Positions 8,762 through 18,323 of a stretch of 23,117 nt of DNA are shown here, one piece after another. The position numbers and the translations under genes were made by a program. Under the pieces are notes generated by a model. The model did no database searches. It saw only the letters and a program-made list of their open reading frames with translations, and was not told the origin of the DNA. Where the stretch lies: NCBI GenBank assembly GCA_020536535.1, contig JAHLWZ010000065.1:4981-28097 (forward strand). The letters are read 5' to 3'. Position 1 is the stretch's first letter. The number at the start of each line of letters is the position of its first letter. Source of the DNA: Pelomyxa schiedti (Eukaryota > Evosea > Pelobiontida > Pelomyxidae).

Positions 8762-10873
8762 ATGCACGCGCTAACACTTGTACCACAGACGGCGACAGAT
8801 TCCGAACTTGTGTTGGCAGCTGCCGCGATAGTGGTCACGGTCGGCAGCGTGTTGTGGTGCCTGTTCCGTCGCTGCCTGTTCAGCAACAACAACAACACCA
8901 AGCCCCCCACGCCATCTCCATTATCATCATCGTCGTCGTCGTCGTATTGTTCTCCTCGGGGCATCGGGGTGCTGGGGGCCAGCAGTGGCTCCCCACGCGC
9001 CACCAGCAACAGCACGGGGACGGGGGGGACACCAAACAGCAGCAGCAGCAGCAGGGGGGGAGGGGTGGTGCACAGAGGGGCGAGGATGACAGCCGCCGCC
9101 ACGCCGTCGTCGTCGGCGGGTGGTGGCGGTGGTGGTTGTGGTGGCGCCGCGGCAGAATCGTTTACATCGAATCTGGTGGCGAGAAGGTCGCCTGCTTCTT
9201 CTTCTGCGTCGTTCTCGTCGTCGTCACCGCAGCAGGGTTTGGTTGGTAGGCAGAACACTGCTGCCTCGCCGAGCCAATTCACCACAACGACAACAACTAC
9301 TACTACAACTAGTACCGGTACTGAATCTGGCAACTGGCAGCCGTTTGGTCAAAATCCGCAGGTGCATAGTAAACCGGTACCTCCTTCGGATATGGAGGAA
9401 GTTGGCAGGGATCCTGCAGGTCTAAACACTGGTGTCTCCACGCAACAATCCGGTATATTCGCCACTGAAGTGGGCTCCAACTCAGAGTCAGTGTTAGAAA
9501 GCAATCCAACTGATTTGGGCCATCTTGACCTGGGAAGGGGACCAAATAACGGATTGATTGGAGTATGCTTTTTTCATTCCTAGAAGAAGCGTTTCACTCT
9601 GAAACAGATCAGTGAGGCTCTGCGTTGCACTGGAGAAACTCCAGATACTCACTTTGCACTATCCGAACCTAACCAGGCTTCAGCAGACACTGCACAAGAT
9701 GGTATGTCGCTATTTAGTAATAATTGTAATCCCTGGGCTTCAGCAAACAATTCCGACTTGCTGGCCAGCCGACATGTAACCTTCGCCCCGACTGGAGTAG
9801 AGGCAGCACTGCAGCAAATTCTTCAAGAACTGGCAGAGATGTAGCTTCTTTCTTAATTTTTTTTTACATTTTGGCTAATATGTTACAGCAAAGAAATGCT
9901 GTTCTCGGAACGGAAATTTATGCAAACTGCGGATTTGTAATGTTTCTTCCTCTTTTATTGTTTGTCTGATTTCCCTGCAGTGGCCAATATACCTCAGTGA
10001 TTGATGATACCAATACACACACAGAAACTGCTGAAAATGACGGCACTACTGTAACGTCTCCTTTCATTCCGCTTTCCTCGATAACAACAGCAACTTCCAA
10101 TCCGAGTTGCCCCGATCCCAACGTGAATAATCAAGCCCCATCTGGATTTACACCTCTCACATTCACTTCACCAGCATCGGATTCTACAACCCAAGCTACA
10201 ACGAATACTGAGCGTACACCTTTAACTACCGGAGAGCAACCACAACCAAGTTTACCGGCATTCACACCTCCCAGTCTGGTGTTTAACACGGGCTTTATTC
10301 CCCTCCCTGCAACTTCAACCTCGCAACCCTCAGGCTTCACTCCTCCTTCCTCCATTAGCTTTACGCAATCCGCAACTGGTTTCAGTGTTCCAAGTGGCTC
10401 AGGGTTTACACCACCGGCAACCAGCTTCAATTCCTCTACTGCTGGCTTCACCTTACCAAGCACATCTGGCTTCACACCCTCCACAAGCGGGTTCATTCCA
10501 CCAGCATCAGGCTTTTCTCTGCTGACTCCTGGGAACTTAAGTGCTACCGGGTCCCAGTCAATCTTTCCCGATCCCAATGTCTCACAGGTTTCGACTTTTC
10601 CTCTACCGTTATCACTTAAATTTATTGATAGAGGGAAAATGATATGATGACTGATACCTCGCAAGTGACCGAGGTGTGCTTTTACGTTCCCTCGCAATTG
10701 TAACAAATCGTACAGAGCAATTCTCAAGAGAGCACATGGAAGTGTGCCTGCTGTGAGGAAAAAAATGATGACTCACTCCAGGCATGTGCGGTTTGCTGGG
10801 GTTAGTTTCCATTTGTTTTTCCAAGTCGGTTTAATGCCATCTAGTTCCAAGGCCAAATACAAAGAAAGTGTAG
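8762..10873 (+). CDS. Membrane-anchored GF-repeat protein with C-terminal RanBP2 zinc finger (nucleoporin-like)
   Basis: Seven exons (8762-9562, 9608-9840, 9889-9936, 9981-10587, 10632-10664, 10716-10800, 10845-10873) with GT..AG introns of 44-51 nt join in phase to 611 residues. A further in-frame GTATGT..CAG stretch at 9702-9743 may be an eighth intron (597 residues). Residues 16-35 form one hydrophobic span followed by RR. Residues about 40-260 are Ser/Gly/Thr-rich low complexity. Residues about 413-545 hold nine GF dipeptides in a P/S/T-rich context (SGFTPP type). Residues 582-601 match the RanBP2 finger exactly (W-x-C-x2-C-x3-N-x6-C-x2-C). GF/FG-like repeats, a membrane span and this finger suggest a nuclear-pore protein with a layout like POM121 plus a NUP153-type finger. 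That function is inferred, not shown. Confidence 0.65.
8884..9312 (+). repeat. Low-complexity coding tract (Asn, Ser, Gly, Thr homopolymers)
   Basis: Runs of AAC, TCN/AGC, GGN and ACN codons encode poly-Asn, poly-Ser, poly-Gly and poly-Thr stretches inside the first exon of the zinc-finger gene. The opposite strand stays open by chance through this biased composition. Microsatellite-like runs such as TCGTCGTCGTCGTCG near 8930-8946 are likely to vary in length. Confidence 0.85.
10137..10530 (+). repeat. Degenerate GF[TSI]xP peptide repeats
   Basis: About nine imperfect repeats with spacing mostly near 8-16 residues, built on S/T/A-G-F-x-x-P (SGFTPP, SGFTPS, SGFIPP, AGFTLP, TGFSVP). The region is rich in Ser, Thr and Pro and almost free of charge, as in nucleoporin FG regions, but with the dipeptide order GF. 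Confidence 0.8.
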
Positions 10874-10973
10874 CTTCCTTTAAACCAACAGGAAGGAATA
10901 ATGAAAAAGACATGAGGTTTTTGGTATTTTCCTCCACAAAAGAGATACACTTAATTCTGTGAACATTATTCCT

Positions 10974-11609
10974 TCAGTCATAGAATACGAGCATTCTACT
11001 CTTGCAAATCAAAACATCCTCATCCCAGAATGTTGTTTCCATAATAAGGTGACCACTCATTACTTCAGCAGTGAGCATAACAGGTGCGGCAAATACTACA
11101 TTTTCCCAGGTGTTTGTGGAACCCGGAATCACATAGCCAAAGGCAAATGAACTCCCCTCCACTTTAGTACCATCAAGATATGCCACTTGGTCCAGGTGCA
11201 ATTTGTGCATCTCCTTCTCGGAGCTAAACTCCAACTTCCTTGACACTACTTTACACTGCAGTATGTCCTTCGGCAAGTGTACTGCCTATAATTTATATAA
11301 GTACCAAAAAGCAATAACAAAACAAAAAAAGGTAAAAACCCAAACTCTCAATTAGAAACAACAGAGAGTAATTCTACTACACGCCTTTAGAGGTAACATG
11401 TCCACAGTGTTTGAATTCCACAGTTCTTCACCCGAAGTGCCGTCGCTCATCCACATTCGGTGTAGCTTGAACCCATAAGTTGCCCCGTGCTGGGTGAGGT
11501 ACCCCCCTTCCCTGTTGTCTCCGACGCCGCCGGTCATCACAGCATCCCCGGTTGATGTAGGAGACGACGCGCCCGACGACGGTGTCCCTGTCCCCGCTGG
11601 TCTCTTCAT
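10974..11609 (-). CDS. PDE6D: PDE6-delta-like prenyl-binding protein
   Basis: Two exons, 11609-11381 and 11281-10974, with a 99-nt GT..AG intron (11282-11380), join in phase to 178 residues. The protein matches PDE6-delta, a beta-sandwich that extracts farnesylated and geranylgeranylated cargo from membranes and releases it to ARL GTPases. Matching stretches are YGFKLHRMWMSD, EELWNS, LPKDILQCKVVSRKLEFSS, FGYVIPGSTNTWENV, MSGHLIMETTFWDEDVLI and the C-terminal LVFYD. The family is usually about 150 residues. The extra 40 or so at the N terminus (Gly/Ser/Thr-rich) are not conserved, so the true start could be a later ATG (MTGGVG). It converges with the zinc-finger gene, 100 bp apart, and follows PIGN on the same strand, 144 bp apart. 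Confidence 0.93.
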
Positions 11610-11753
11610 TCACGTGCGTTGGTGTTTGCTTCTTGTTCCTTTATTATGGGCTGCTGTACTGTTGTGCCGCCCCGTCACCCAAGCGTTGTTTCCCGAAAAT
11701 GATGAAAAAAAAAAAATGTTTCGCGGAAAATGTGCGGAAGGGTGTTGTTGTAC

Positions 11754-14700
11754 TCAACGGCGCTTGTTGTGATGGCTAGGGGGTGGGCGGGAGAGGTAGT
11801 ATCGTGATATAACAAGGAGTGCAACCTGTGTGTGTGGGTTACAGGGAGATTGCAATGGAACACCAGGAAAAAAGCCACCTGGAACACGGTGAGGGCACTT
11901 GCTAGTCCAAAGTGGCTTATGGACATGCCGATGTCCCGCCACGAGCCCTGGTTTGGGTATTGATGAGTGATATTAAATGGACTGGTGTGGATAAACCGTT
12001 GTCTTGATGGAAAGGAAGAAAGCAAGTGTCATCACTTCCGTCAGCGCGGAACCAATCAGTATTCCAGCTGAAAGAAGATTTCAGTGCGGGAATGAAACAG
12101 GAAAGAGCAACCTGCGTGAGATACATTCGCTATTTTGCAAATAACCCCATACCCGAATGAAACAAGTAAAATCGGGACAAGAGCCTTGTAAATTATCAGA
12201 AATGACATGCAAAATGGCGAGAACACTGTGGTGAAAGTTAAACTTAATAACGCCCAAATGCTTGTAAAACCTGTCACAAAGCGGTACGTTGAAGCAACTT
12301 CAAAGCTACTCATACTTGCAATGTTTCCAACACCAAAAAATGCTAAATGGCAGAAAATTGCCTGAGAGAAAGTAAGGGCGAAATATAAGATGAAATGGTA
12401 TTTCACACATAAAATAGTGCGGTTCTGACATCTGCAAGACCAAGAGGACTCTCTTGAGTGCGAGAAACGTCTTCTTGACCAAGTAAACCAGGAGGAATGA
12501 GTGGAGCTGTGACTGCACGGTGTCTTACTTTGGCCTCGATTATCACCCAAAGAATCACAAGCGTACCGATCACACAGTAAAAGGCAACTTCGTAACTGCG
12601 CGATGTTGAATAAGTAAGATAAAAGTAAAAGATCAATATTAACCTTAAACTGAGAAGGATGAATGAGGGCGCAAAACTAAGGAATGTATCGCAGAGGATA
12701 TCGAAATAATGGCGGCTCCGTGTTGCAGGTCCAACAAATGTGAGAGCTGTTCGAGTTTTTCAATGGAAGAATGGATGGCATGAACTCACCAAGAATCGCC
12801 CAGGCCAAGAATTGATTCAATTTGGGTAGGCCGGTGCGCAAATAGAGGTGCTTTGAGGTATCAACAGTTAACCAAAAAGCAATAAGCACAATAAAAACCT
12901 GGAATGAACGTCAAACTACCATCAGAAATGATGCGAATTACAAACTTTGAATGAAAGGAAGAATATGTTTTGGAACACCCAGTTGGACGAGGCCTGAGTC
13001 GTGTTGACAGTGTATCTTGTCCTGGATACGCCAACAGTTACCTCGGATCGTCCTGGAAATATTCGGTAATTGCGTAAAGATAAGGCGGCAGCAGTGATGA
13101 TGCCCAATGTTCCCAGTGCACTTTCTCGACTTAGTGGAAAAAACATCAAAAGAATGAGATGCATACAGCAATGGGGTACTTTCATTCAAGTTATCAGAAA
13201 GAAAGGGGAACAGAGCAGCAAAGAAGCAAACTGTTGTCCATACTGTGCTGAAAATGGGAGATATGGCTTGAGCATCAGCAGCATCAATTGTTGTCACGCC
13301 AATTGAGTTGGCCGGTTGGGTTTCAGGGGTTTCAGGGTTGGATATAGAGACAGAAGGTGGTGCAAATGCGGGGAATTTGATGAAAAAGAGAAGCATAAAA
13401 TGCCGTGCCCATGGCCACATTCCAATAAGGCACATTAAACATGACAATATCCTTCTGTCATAGTAGCAGAGTGCCAATACCCCACTCATAGCAGCAGCTC
13501 GCAGCACATATAAAGTTGCATGTAGAACATTGTATAGACAGTGGAGCCACGAACTAGAGGACATGTTCAGGCGCTTTTGTAAAACTTGCATTGCAGCTGT
13601 CTTGTTCCGTATGATGTATGAGCCAAAGAAGAAAGGAAACGAGGAATAAATGTAGTAGAGCATGGGAGAGCTCTATAAACCAATTAGAAATGAAATAACT
13701 ACATCTTTATTATGGCAACCTGGAGGAAAAAATAGGTGGATAGTGCCAGGAAGCCAAATATGGAGAGGATATGCGGACTGATAGGTTTTAGTTCCAAGTT
13801 CCAAATGGGAGGGTTCAAACATGTGCAATATAGAAGATTTCTTCACCTGCTGCTTGTAGATTTCTGGAGATGCCAGTGAATTTTTGCTTATGAGAGAAGG
13901 CACCCCATGGTTCAAAATCAGAAAAGTGGTAAGAAAAGCGGTCCAGGAGATGTATCCACAAACAACCACTGTTGTGAGTAACATGTGGTCATAGCTTCAC
14001 TGGATAAGAAGGGAGAATGTGAAAAAGAACCTACGTATGCATGTAATGCAATCCTTCAAGTCCAAGGGTGATAAGCCTTGCGCAGTATTCCTGAGCAACA
14101 CCATTGTCACCCCTAGCAAGTGCGTTTTCTATCGCCGAGAGAATGTTTTCAGCTTGAGTACCATCCAATGGAGGGAACTCGGTGAAAAAAAGAGACTTTT
14201 TGAGTTTTAGGTCTGGACAATGTGGACTTAAAAAGTTTTTTTGAGTAATTAAGAACTACCTCTTTTCATTCGATACTGTTCAATTATCTCCAGTGCATTA
14301 TTGTGGAGGGCTTCTGTTTTTTGACTCTCACTCAAGTCCAATACACTGAGAGGAACTACACCAACAGAATTCATTGGAAAAGGAATTCCGATGACTGATG
14401 CCTTGGAGTACTGTGTCAGTTGTTGATGAGAGAAATCCAGCGTTACCATGAGGGCTGTGAGATCAGCTTGGTTTACATCACGTCTGCAAAAGGAGTTTAA
14501 TTTCCAAGTTTCTGGTGTAGGAATACTTTTTGTTGTATTAATATTGGGGTGAAAATAGGGACAAACGAACCATCCACTCGAGTCAGAGGAATGTGGTCCT
14601 CGTGCACTGAAATTCATTGTTGGTTATCAATAAGCAACATAGAGAGGTCATTGATACCCAGAACCCCAAACAACGTAAGGAGTTTCGGTATTCACTGATT

Positions 14701-16180
14701 CACCATCCCCATGAGAACCTCCAGAATATATCAGAAAAAGGAGAGAAAAGGGGCAAATAAAACCTTTGTCAGACATCCCGTGGTCGGCAGTGAACAGGTA
14801 AAAAGTGGTATTTTTTGGAAACAAGTCCTCGAATATATTATAAACTTCCTCAACAAGTGAATCGACAAAGCTATTTGCTGAGGGTAAGGGGATTAATAAT
14901 AAGGGGGACCATAAAATTGAAACCTGATTTGTTGAAGATATTCTCGTGAAGAAGGCTTGTGGGCATGTCCGAGGGTGTCAAGTGCCAGAAGATGAAGGAA
15001 AAAGATATTTCTTGGGTGCCTCACATTGTCCCACAAGACTGAATCGGTGCTCGCATTTTGAAGCAATTCGGTCAACTTATCATAGACCCATTTGTCGAGG
15101 TGAGATGCATCTGAAATAACGTAAAAATCTCCTGCAGAGGTGGGGAAAAAACCTTTGCCAAAATCTTCTTGGTGTGAACTGTATGTGAAGGAATTCATGT
15201 TTGGGAAAGTAGTGCTCGGCACAAACATCGGAACGATATCGGGGCTACCAAAACCATAAGACCAGTGTGACTCATTGAATACTGAGTCAAACTCAACGGG
15301 ATTACTCTTCCATCCTTGTGGGGAAAAGGGTCATATTCTAAAACAGAGGTATGAAGGAAGGAAGGAAGGAACCTTTCGTCACCGCACTTACGTCCTCGTA
15401 GAACCCAGCACACATGGCAACGTGACAGGGCCTGGACTCAGTGGGAACTCTTGTGTGTGAGATCCCCCAGGAACCCTTTGTCTCAATGATGCTGCGCAAA
15501 AACGGAGCTCGGCTTGGCTCTAAAGAAACTAAACTTAGAGCGAAGTTCAAGCGAATATAACTGACATACTGTCTGTGGAATCCAATCCGTTGACATCATA
15601 TTCAAAAGTCTTATCCGCCCGCAGTCCATCACCAACAAACAACACAACCCTCTCAGCTGGTGGTGTTGCGATAGATACCTGACATTGAAAGGAACTTAAG
15701 TTCGTGTATCCCTTTGTAATTAAACTAAACTTAGAAATCAACACCACGCACATGAGGAGTCATTCCATGCACCAAAGGTGATCGGAAGTGTATGTCAAAC
15801 ATGGCCACAACATACACCACGTGCATGATCACACCAAGTGAAACTACGCTCCACACTCCACCACAACTTTTTCCCCTCGCAGTCTCCTTTGCCTGAATAT
15901 GATGATGAGGTTATTTAGAATTATAATAATTAGTGCATAACTATACTCGTGGATCGCTTGAGTGTGGTTGTGAAAAAAAAAAAAAAAAGGAGGTACCTAC
16001 CCTCTCCTTGTTCAGGCTTGATTTATGAGACCTATTGCCTGCTGGTGTTGCTGATGACAGCAACATTACACCCTTTATTCTGTTGCACAACGTTTTTGGC
16101 AAAGTGTTGCTGTTGTAATCGTCCTTGTTGTTGTCAACGGGGGCAGTTGCACATCGGTTGCTTGTTACCGATGACGTCAT
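11754..16180 (-). CDS. PIGN: GPI ethanolamine phosphate transferase 1 (PIGN/Mcd4)
   Basis: Adds ethanolamine phosphate to the first mannose of the GPI precursor in the ER membrane. I find 23 exons: 16180-16001, 15892-15752, 15678-15570, 15519-15373, 15314-15153, 15110-14924, 14870-14764, 14718-14658, 14606-14447, 14401-14260, 14212-14035, 13994-13821, 13777-13720, 13672-13167, 13120-13042, 12993-12946, 12898-12790, 12746-12409, 12361-12271, 12225-12112, 12067-11997, 11947-11879, 11825-11754. They sum to 3303 nt, or 1100 residues (human about 930). Visible marks: an N-terminal span near 70-92, [13 protein letters not shown] (metal D124), PTESRP (T170), [20 protein letters not shown] (D291, H295/H297), [15 protein letters not shown] (D338, H339, H347), DVNQADL and [10 protein letters not shown] multi-span C-terminal half follows with [10 protein letters not shown] and [12 protein letters not shown]. 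The end, NKRR, is basic, compatible with ER retention. The catalytic set is complete. Extra length lies at the N terminus and in a P/T/D-rich insert of exon 14. Confidence 0.96.
15315..15372 (-). repeat. GGAA/TTCC microsatellite in PIGN intron 4
   Basis: A tetranucleotide run of about 4.5 units (GAAGGAAGG...) lies at about 15353-15370, inside the 58-nt intron. It forms a pyrimidine tract just behind the donor site in the transcript. The GTAAGT at the preceding EDVSAV codons looks like a better donor but is coding, because removing it would delete conserved residues. Confidence 0.6.
15893..16000 (-). other. PIGN intron 1 with 16-nt homopolymer
   Basis: At 108 nt this is the longest intron I can define here. 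It holds a run of 16 A on the + strand (15973-15988), which reads as a T tract close to the donor site in the transcript. Such a run is a likely spot for length variation and sequencing error. Confidence 0.7.
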
Positions 16181-16388
16181 CAAACAGGGGATGGTTGAGC
16201 GGGTCTTGAGCACGAGACTGAGTTATGGGTGCTGTCGACGACACCCCGAACAGCCGGCCGATCAAACGAAGAGATTAAAAATTCAAAAGATTCTGATCGT
16301 CGCTTCTTGTAATTGATTAAACTGGTGACGAGGTAGTGTTGAGAGTAATGAATGAATGACGAATCTCATGGGTTGTTTGTAGTAGTGC

Positions 16389-17931
16389 TCAAGGAGGGGA
16401 GCCATTTTCAATCCAATGGGCCAGGTCGGGAGGGCAAGAAGAGTGGAGTGCAGAGAGGTACATGTCCCATTGAGCAGGCGTCAGCTCTGTGCGCCACCTT
16501 TGGCTTTCACCTTTGTTGATGAAGTGCTTGGAATTCTCCCGGAAAACCTGGTAATTGATAATTTAGTGGGGATGGAATGGTGGTTCGGCATTGTATTTTT
16601 GGGTGTGGGTTGGTGTGTGCATACTGAACCGAGAGGTCCCATGACAGTGGCATAGTTTTCCTTCATCCAGTTGAAGGAACCATATTCAAGGACTTTGGAC
16701 AGGCAAGAGTCATCAACGGGAATGCTCAATTTTTCAGCAATACGACGGAGCTCAGCTTCTGTATTCGACCGCAGCGTGTCATAGTGTGTGAAGAATATAT
16801 TTGGGAGGTCCCGGTATCTTTTTTGATGAGTTAGAACATAGTAAATGGCATTTGGTGGAAATAAATGTGGTACTTCCAAAAGGTTTTCACATTCTCGAAG
16901 AAGGGAAGAAAGTAAGTTTTATCCTCCAACCAGAGCTTGAAGCAGTCGTCTTTGGAATTCCACGGGAATTCCTCAGGAGAAGGGTATGTAACAGTTCCTT
17001 CAGAACCAAGCAATTCGAGAATCCCTGGCCTGTGAACAATGAAAATTCACCATAAAACCATAATATATAATCATAATTCACCATAAGAGAATACATAGAG
17101 TGCCCATACGCGAAATTATGGTGGTGATGGAAGGAACTGAGAAAAGTGTCTCTGCCATTTCTGCCGATATAGAGTGTATGACACTTTGGGTGAGTACGGG
17201 AGGGCGTTCAGCGGTAAGTGCGTCTGTGTGTGAAAATGCAGATGGCATGTCAGATAAGATATGTGATATGCGTTAGTAGTAATTAATTACCCGAAGTAAT
17301 CTGCGTGATGTTGCAGGTATTGCTGCTAGCTTTGCATGGGTCATTTCCGGTTTCAGGAGTTTGAAGTCCACCCAAACGAACTCATCATAAACGGAGCGGG
17401 TCTCAAGAAAAAAATTAGAGAAAGAAGAAGAACAGGGAGACAAAAGAACCGGGCTGGGGCCGCGTATCAACTGACTGAGAAGTTGTTGAAGCCACGTTGA
17501 TCCAGTTTTATAGCTTGAACATACTGTGTATTGAGTCAATGAATACACCGAACTCATTAAAACAGTGGCGTACCCATGATATCACCCTCCCTGAACTCAA
17601 ATCCGTTCCAGTGAGTGCTGTTGGAGTAGGTCCCAACAATTTCCAGGGTCTTCCGTGGAATTGTAAGGCCTCCTGCCAATCCAAGGTCAGGCCCAAGAAA
17701 TTTACCAGAGAAGAGCTGAAAACCTATTTCTGCAGTACTAGTGGCATCAGGTGATATTTGGCGTGACCAATAACATTCCCCAGGGCCAACAGTGAATGGA
17801 CCCTGTGTTTGTTGCCCCAAGGCTGCCAGTAACAAGTACGGTCAGTTTTATATATTCTTGAATATGTATGTGAAAAAGAGAGAAATAGTACGATTAGAAG
17901 GAAGAGCTGTTGTGGTGTGGTTGGCAGACAT
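16389..17931 (-). pseudogene. PAPS-dependent sulfotransferase with a single-base frameshift
   Basis: Seven exons (17931-17892, 17822-17574, 17523-17291, 17223-17095, 17029-16874, 16817-16625, 16547-16389) with introns of 50-77 nt. The protein has the PAPS 5'-phosphosulfate loop YKTGSTWLQQLL (residues 101-112), the catalytic histidine in RTHLPL (H176), the 3'-phosphate motif GRNGRDTFLSS, FFTHYDTLR, SFNWMKENYA, and a C-terminal FINKGESQRWR in place of the usual RKGxxGxW. The substrate is unknown; the N terminus before the loop is about 100 residues, longer than in typical cytosolic enzymes. Exon 4 changes frame between LPYSPK and TLYIGRN, at an AAA run near 17184, and the summed exons are one base over a multiple of three. 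Either it is a very young pseudogene or the base is an assembly error; everything else, about 385 residues, looks intact. Confidence 0.85.
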
Positions 17932-18087
17932 TATGACGTTGAGTGTTTGTATGACTGTCCACTTAATACAGTTCGGTATTAAGTAAACGTTCCAATATAA
18001 ACATTTTTATTGGGTCTTCAAAGAGTCTTACCCAGAAACTCGTTTGGAACAGAAAGAAAAACCCTTTGTGGCTGTTTCCATCTCCGG

Positions 18088-18288
18088 CTACACTGTAACA
18101 AACTCCCAACCTTTGTTGTCTACAAACTTCGGCCGAAAATGAGGATCATTTTCTGAGAAAGATTGATCAGATCTCACTCTGATGGTTTGGTTTGGTGCCT
18201 CCACTCGCCTCCACTCCCAACCAACTTCTGGAACCCAGAGGTAAAGGAAAACTCCCGAAGTAACTGTAAAACGTCCTAGTAGTCCCAT
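18088..18288 (-). CDS. Small tryptophan-rich hypothetical protein, 66 aa
   Basis: An ATG-to-stop frame whose composition looks like folded protein: YLWVPEVGWEWRRVEAP and DPHFRPKFVDNKGWEF. I do not recognise a family. Its start is 35 bp from the start of the 18324 family copy, in divergent orientation, and its end is 156 bp upstream of the sulfotransferase start. It could be a real small gene, an upstream exon of something not resolved, or chance. No splice pair linking it to the sulfotransferase was found. Confidence 0.3.
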   Translation of the reverse strand: MGLLGRFTVTSGVFLYLWVPEVGWEWRRVEAPNQTIRVRSDQSFSENDPHFRPKFVDNKGWEFVTV

Positions 18289-18323
18289 TGGTTCTCAGAA
18301 ACAAAAACGCCAAACATTTCGAA

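Noticed and set aside
8515-9333. Long open frame on the minus strand opposite the low-complexity exon
   Set aside because: It is the mirror of Ser/Thr/Gly codon runs, with poly-Val, poly-Leu and poly-Asp. The plus strand has the start, splice sites and downstream domains.
9563-9583. A 21-nt intron (GTATGC..CCTAG) that would remove the in-frame stop in the zinc-finger gene
   Set aside because: Extending the acceptor to the CAG at 9607 gives a 45-nt intron of the usual size with the same frame.
13778-13870. Apparent frameshift in PIGN between the two spans of the membrane domain
   Set aside because: A 43-nt GTTTGA..TATCAG intron (13778-13820) restores the frame, and the full exon sum is divisible by three.
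15373-15401. GTAAGTGCGG as a splice donor in PIGN
   Set aside because: These bases encode the conserved EDVSAVTKG stretch; the real donor is the GTTCC behind it.
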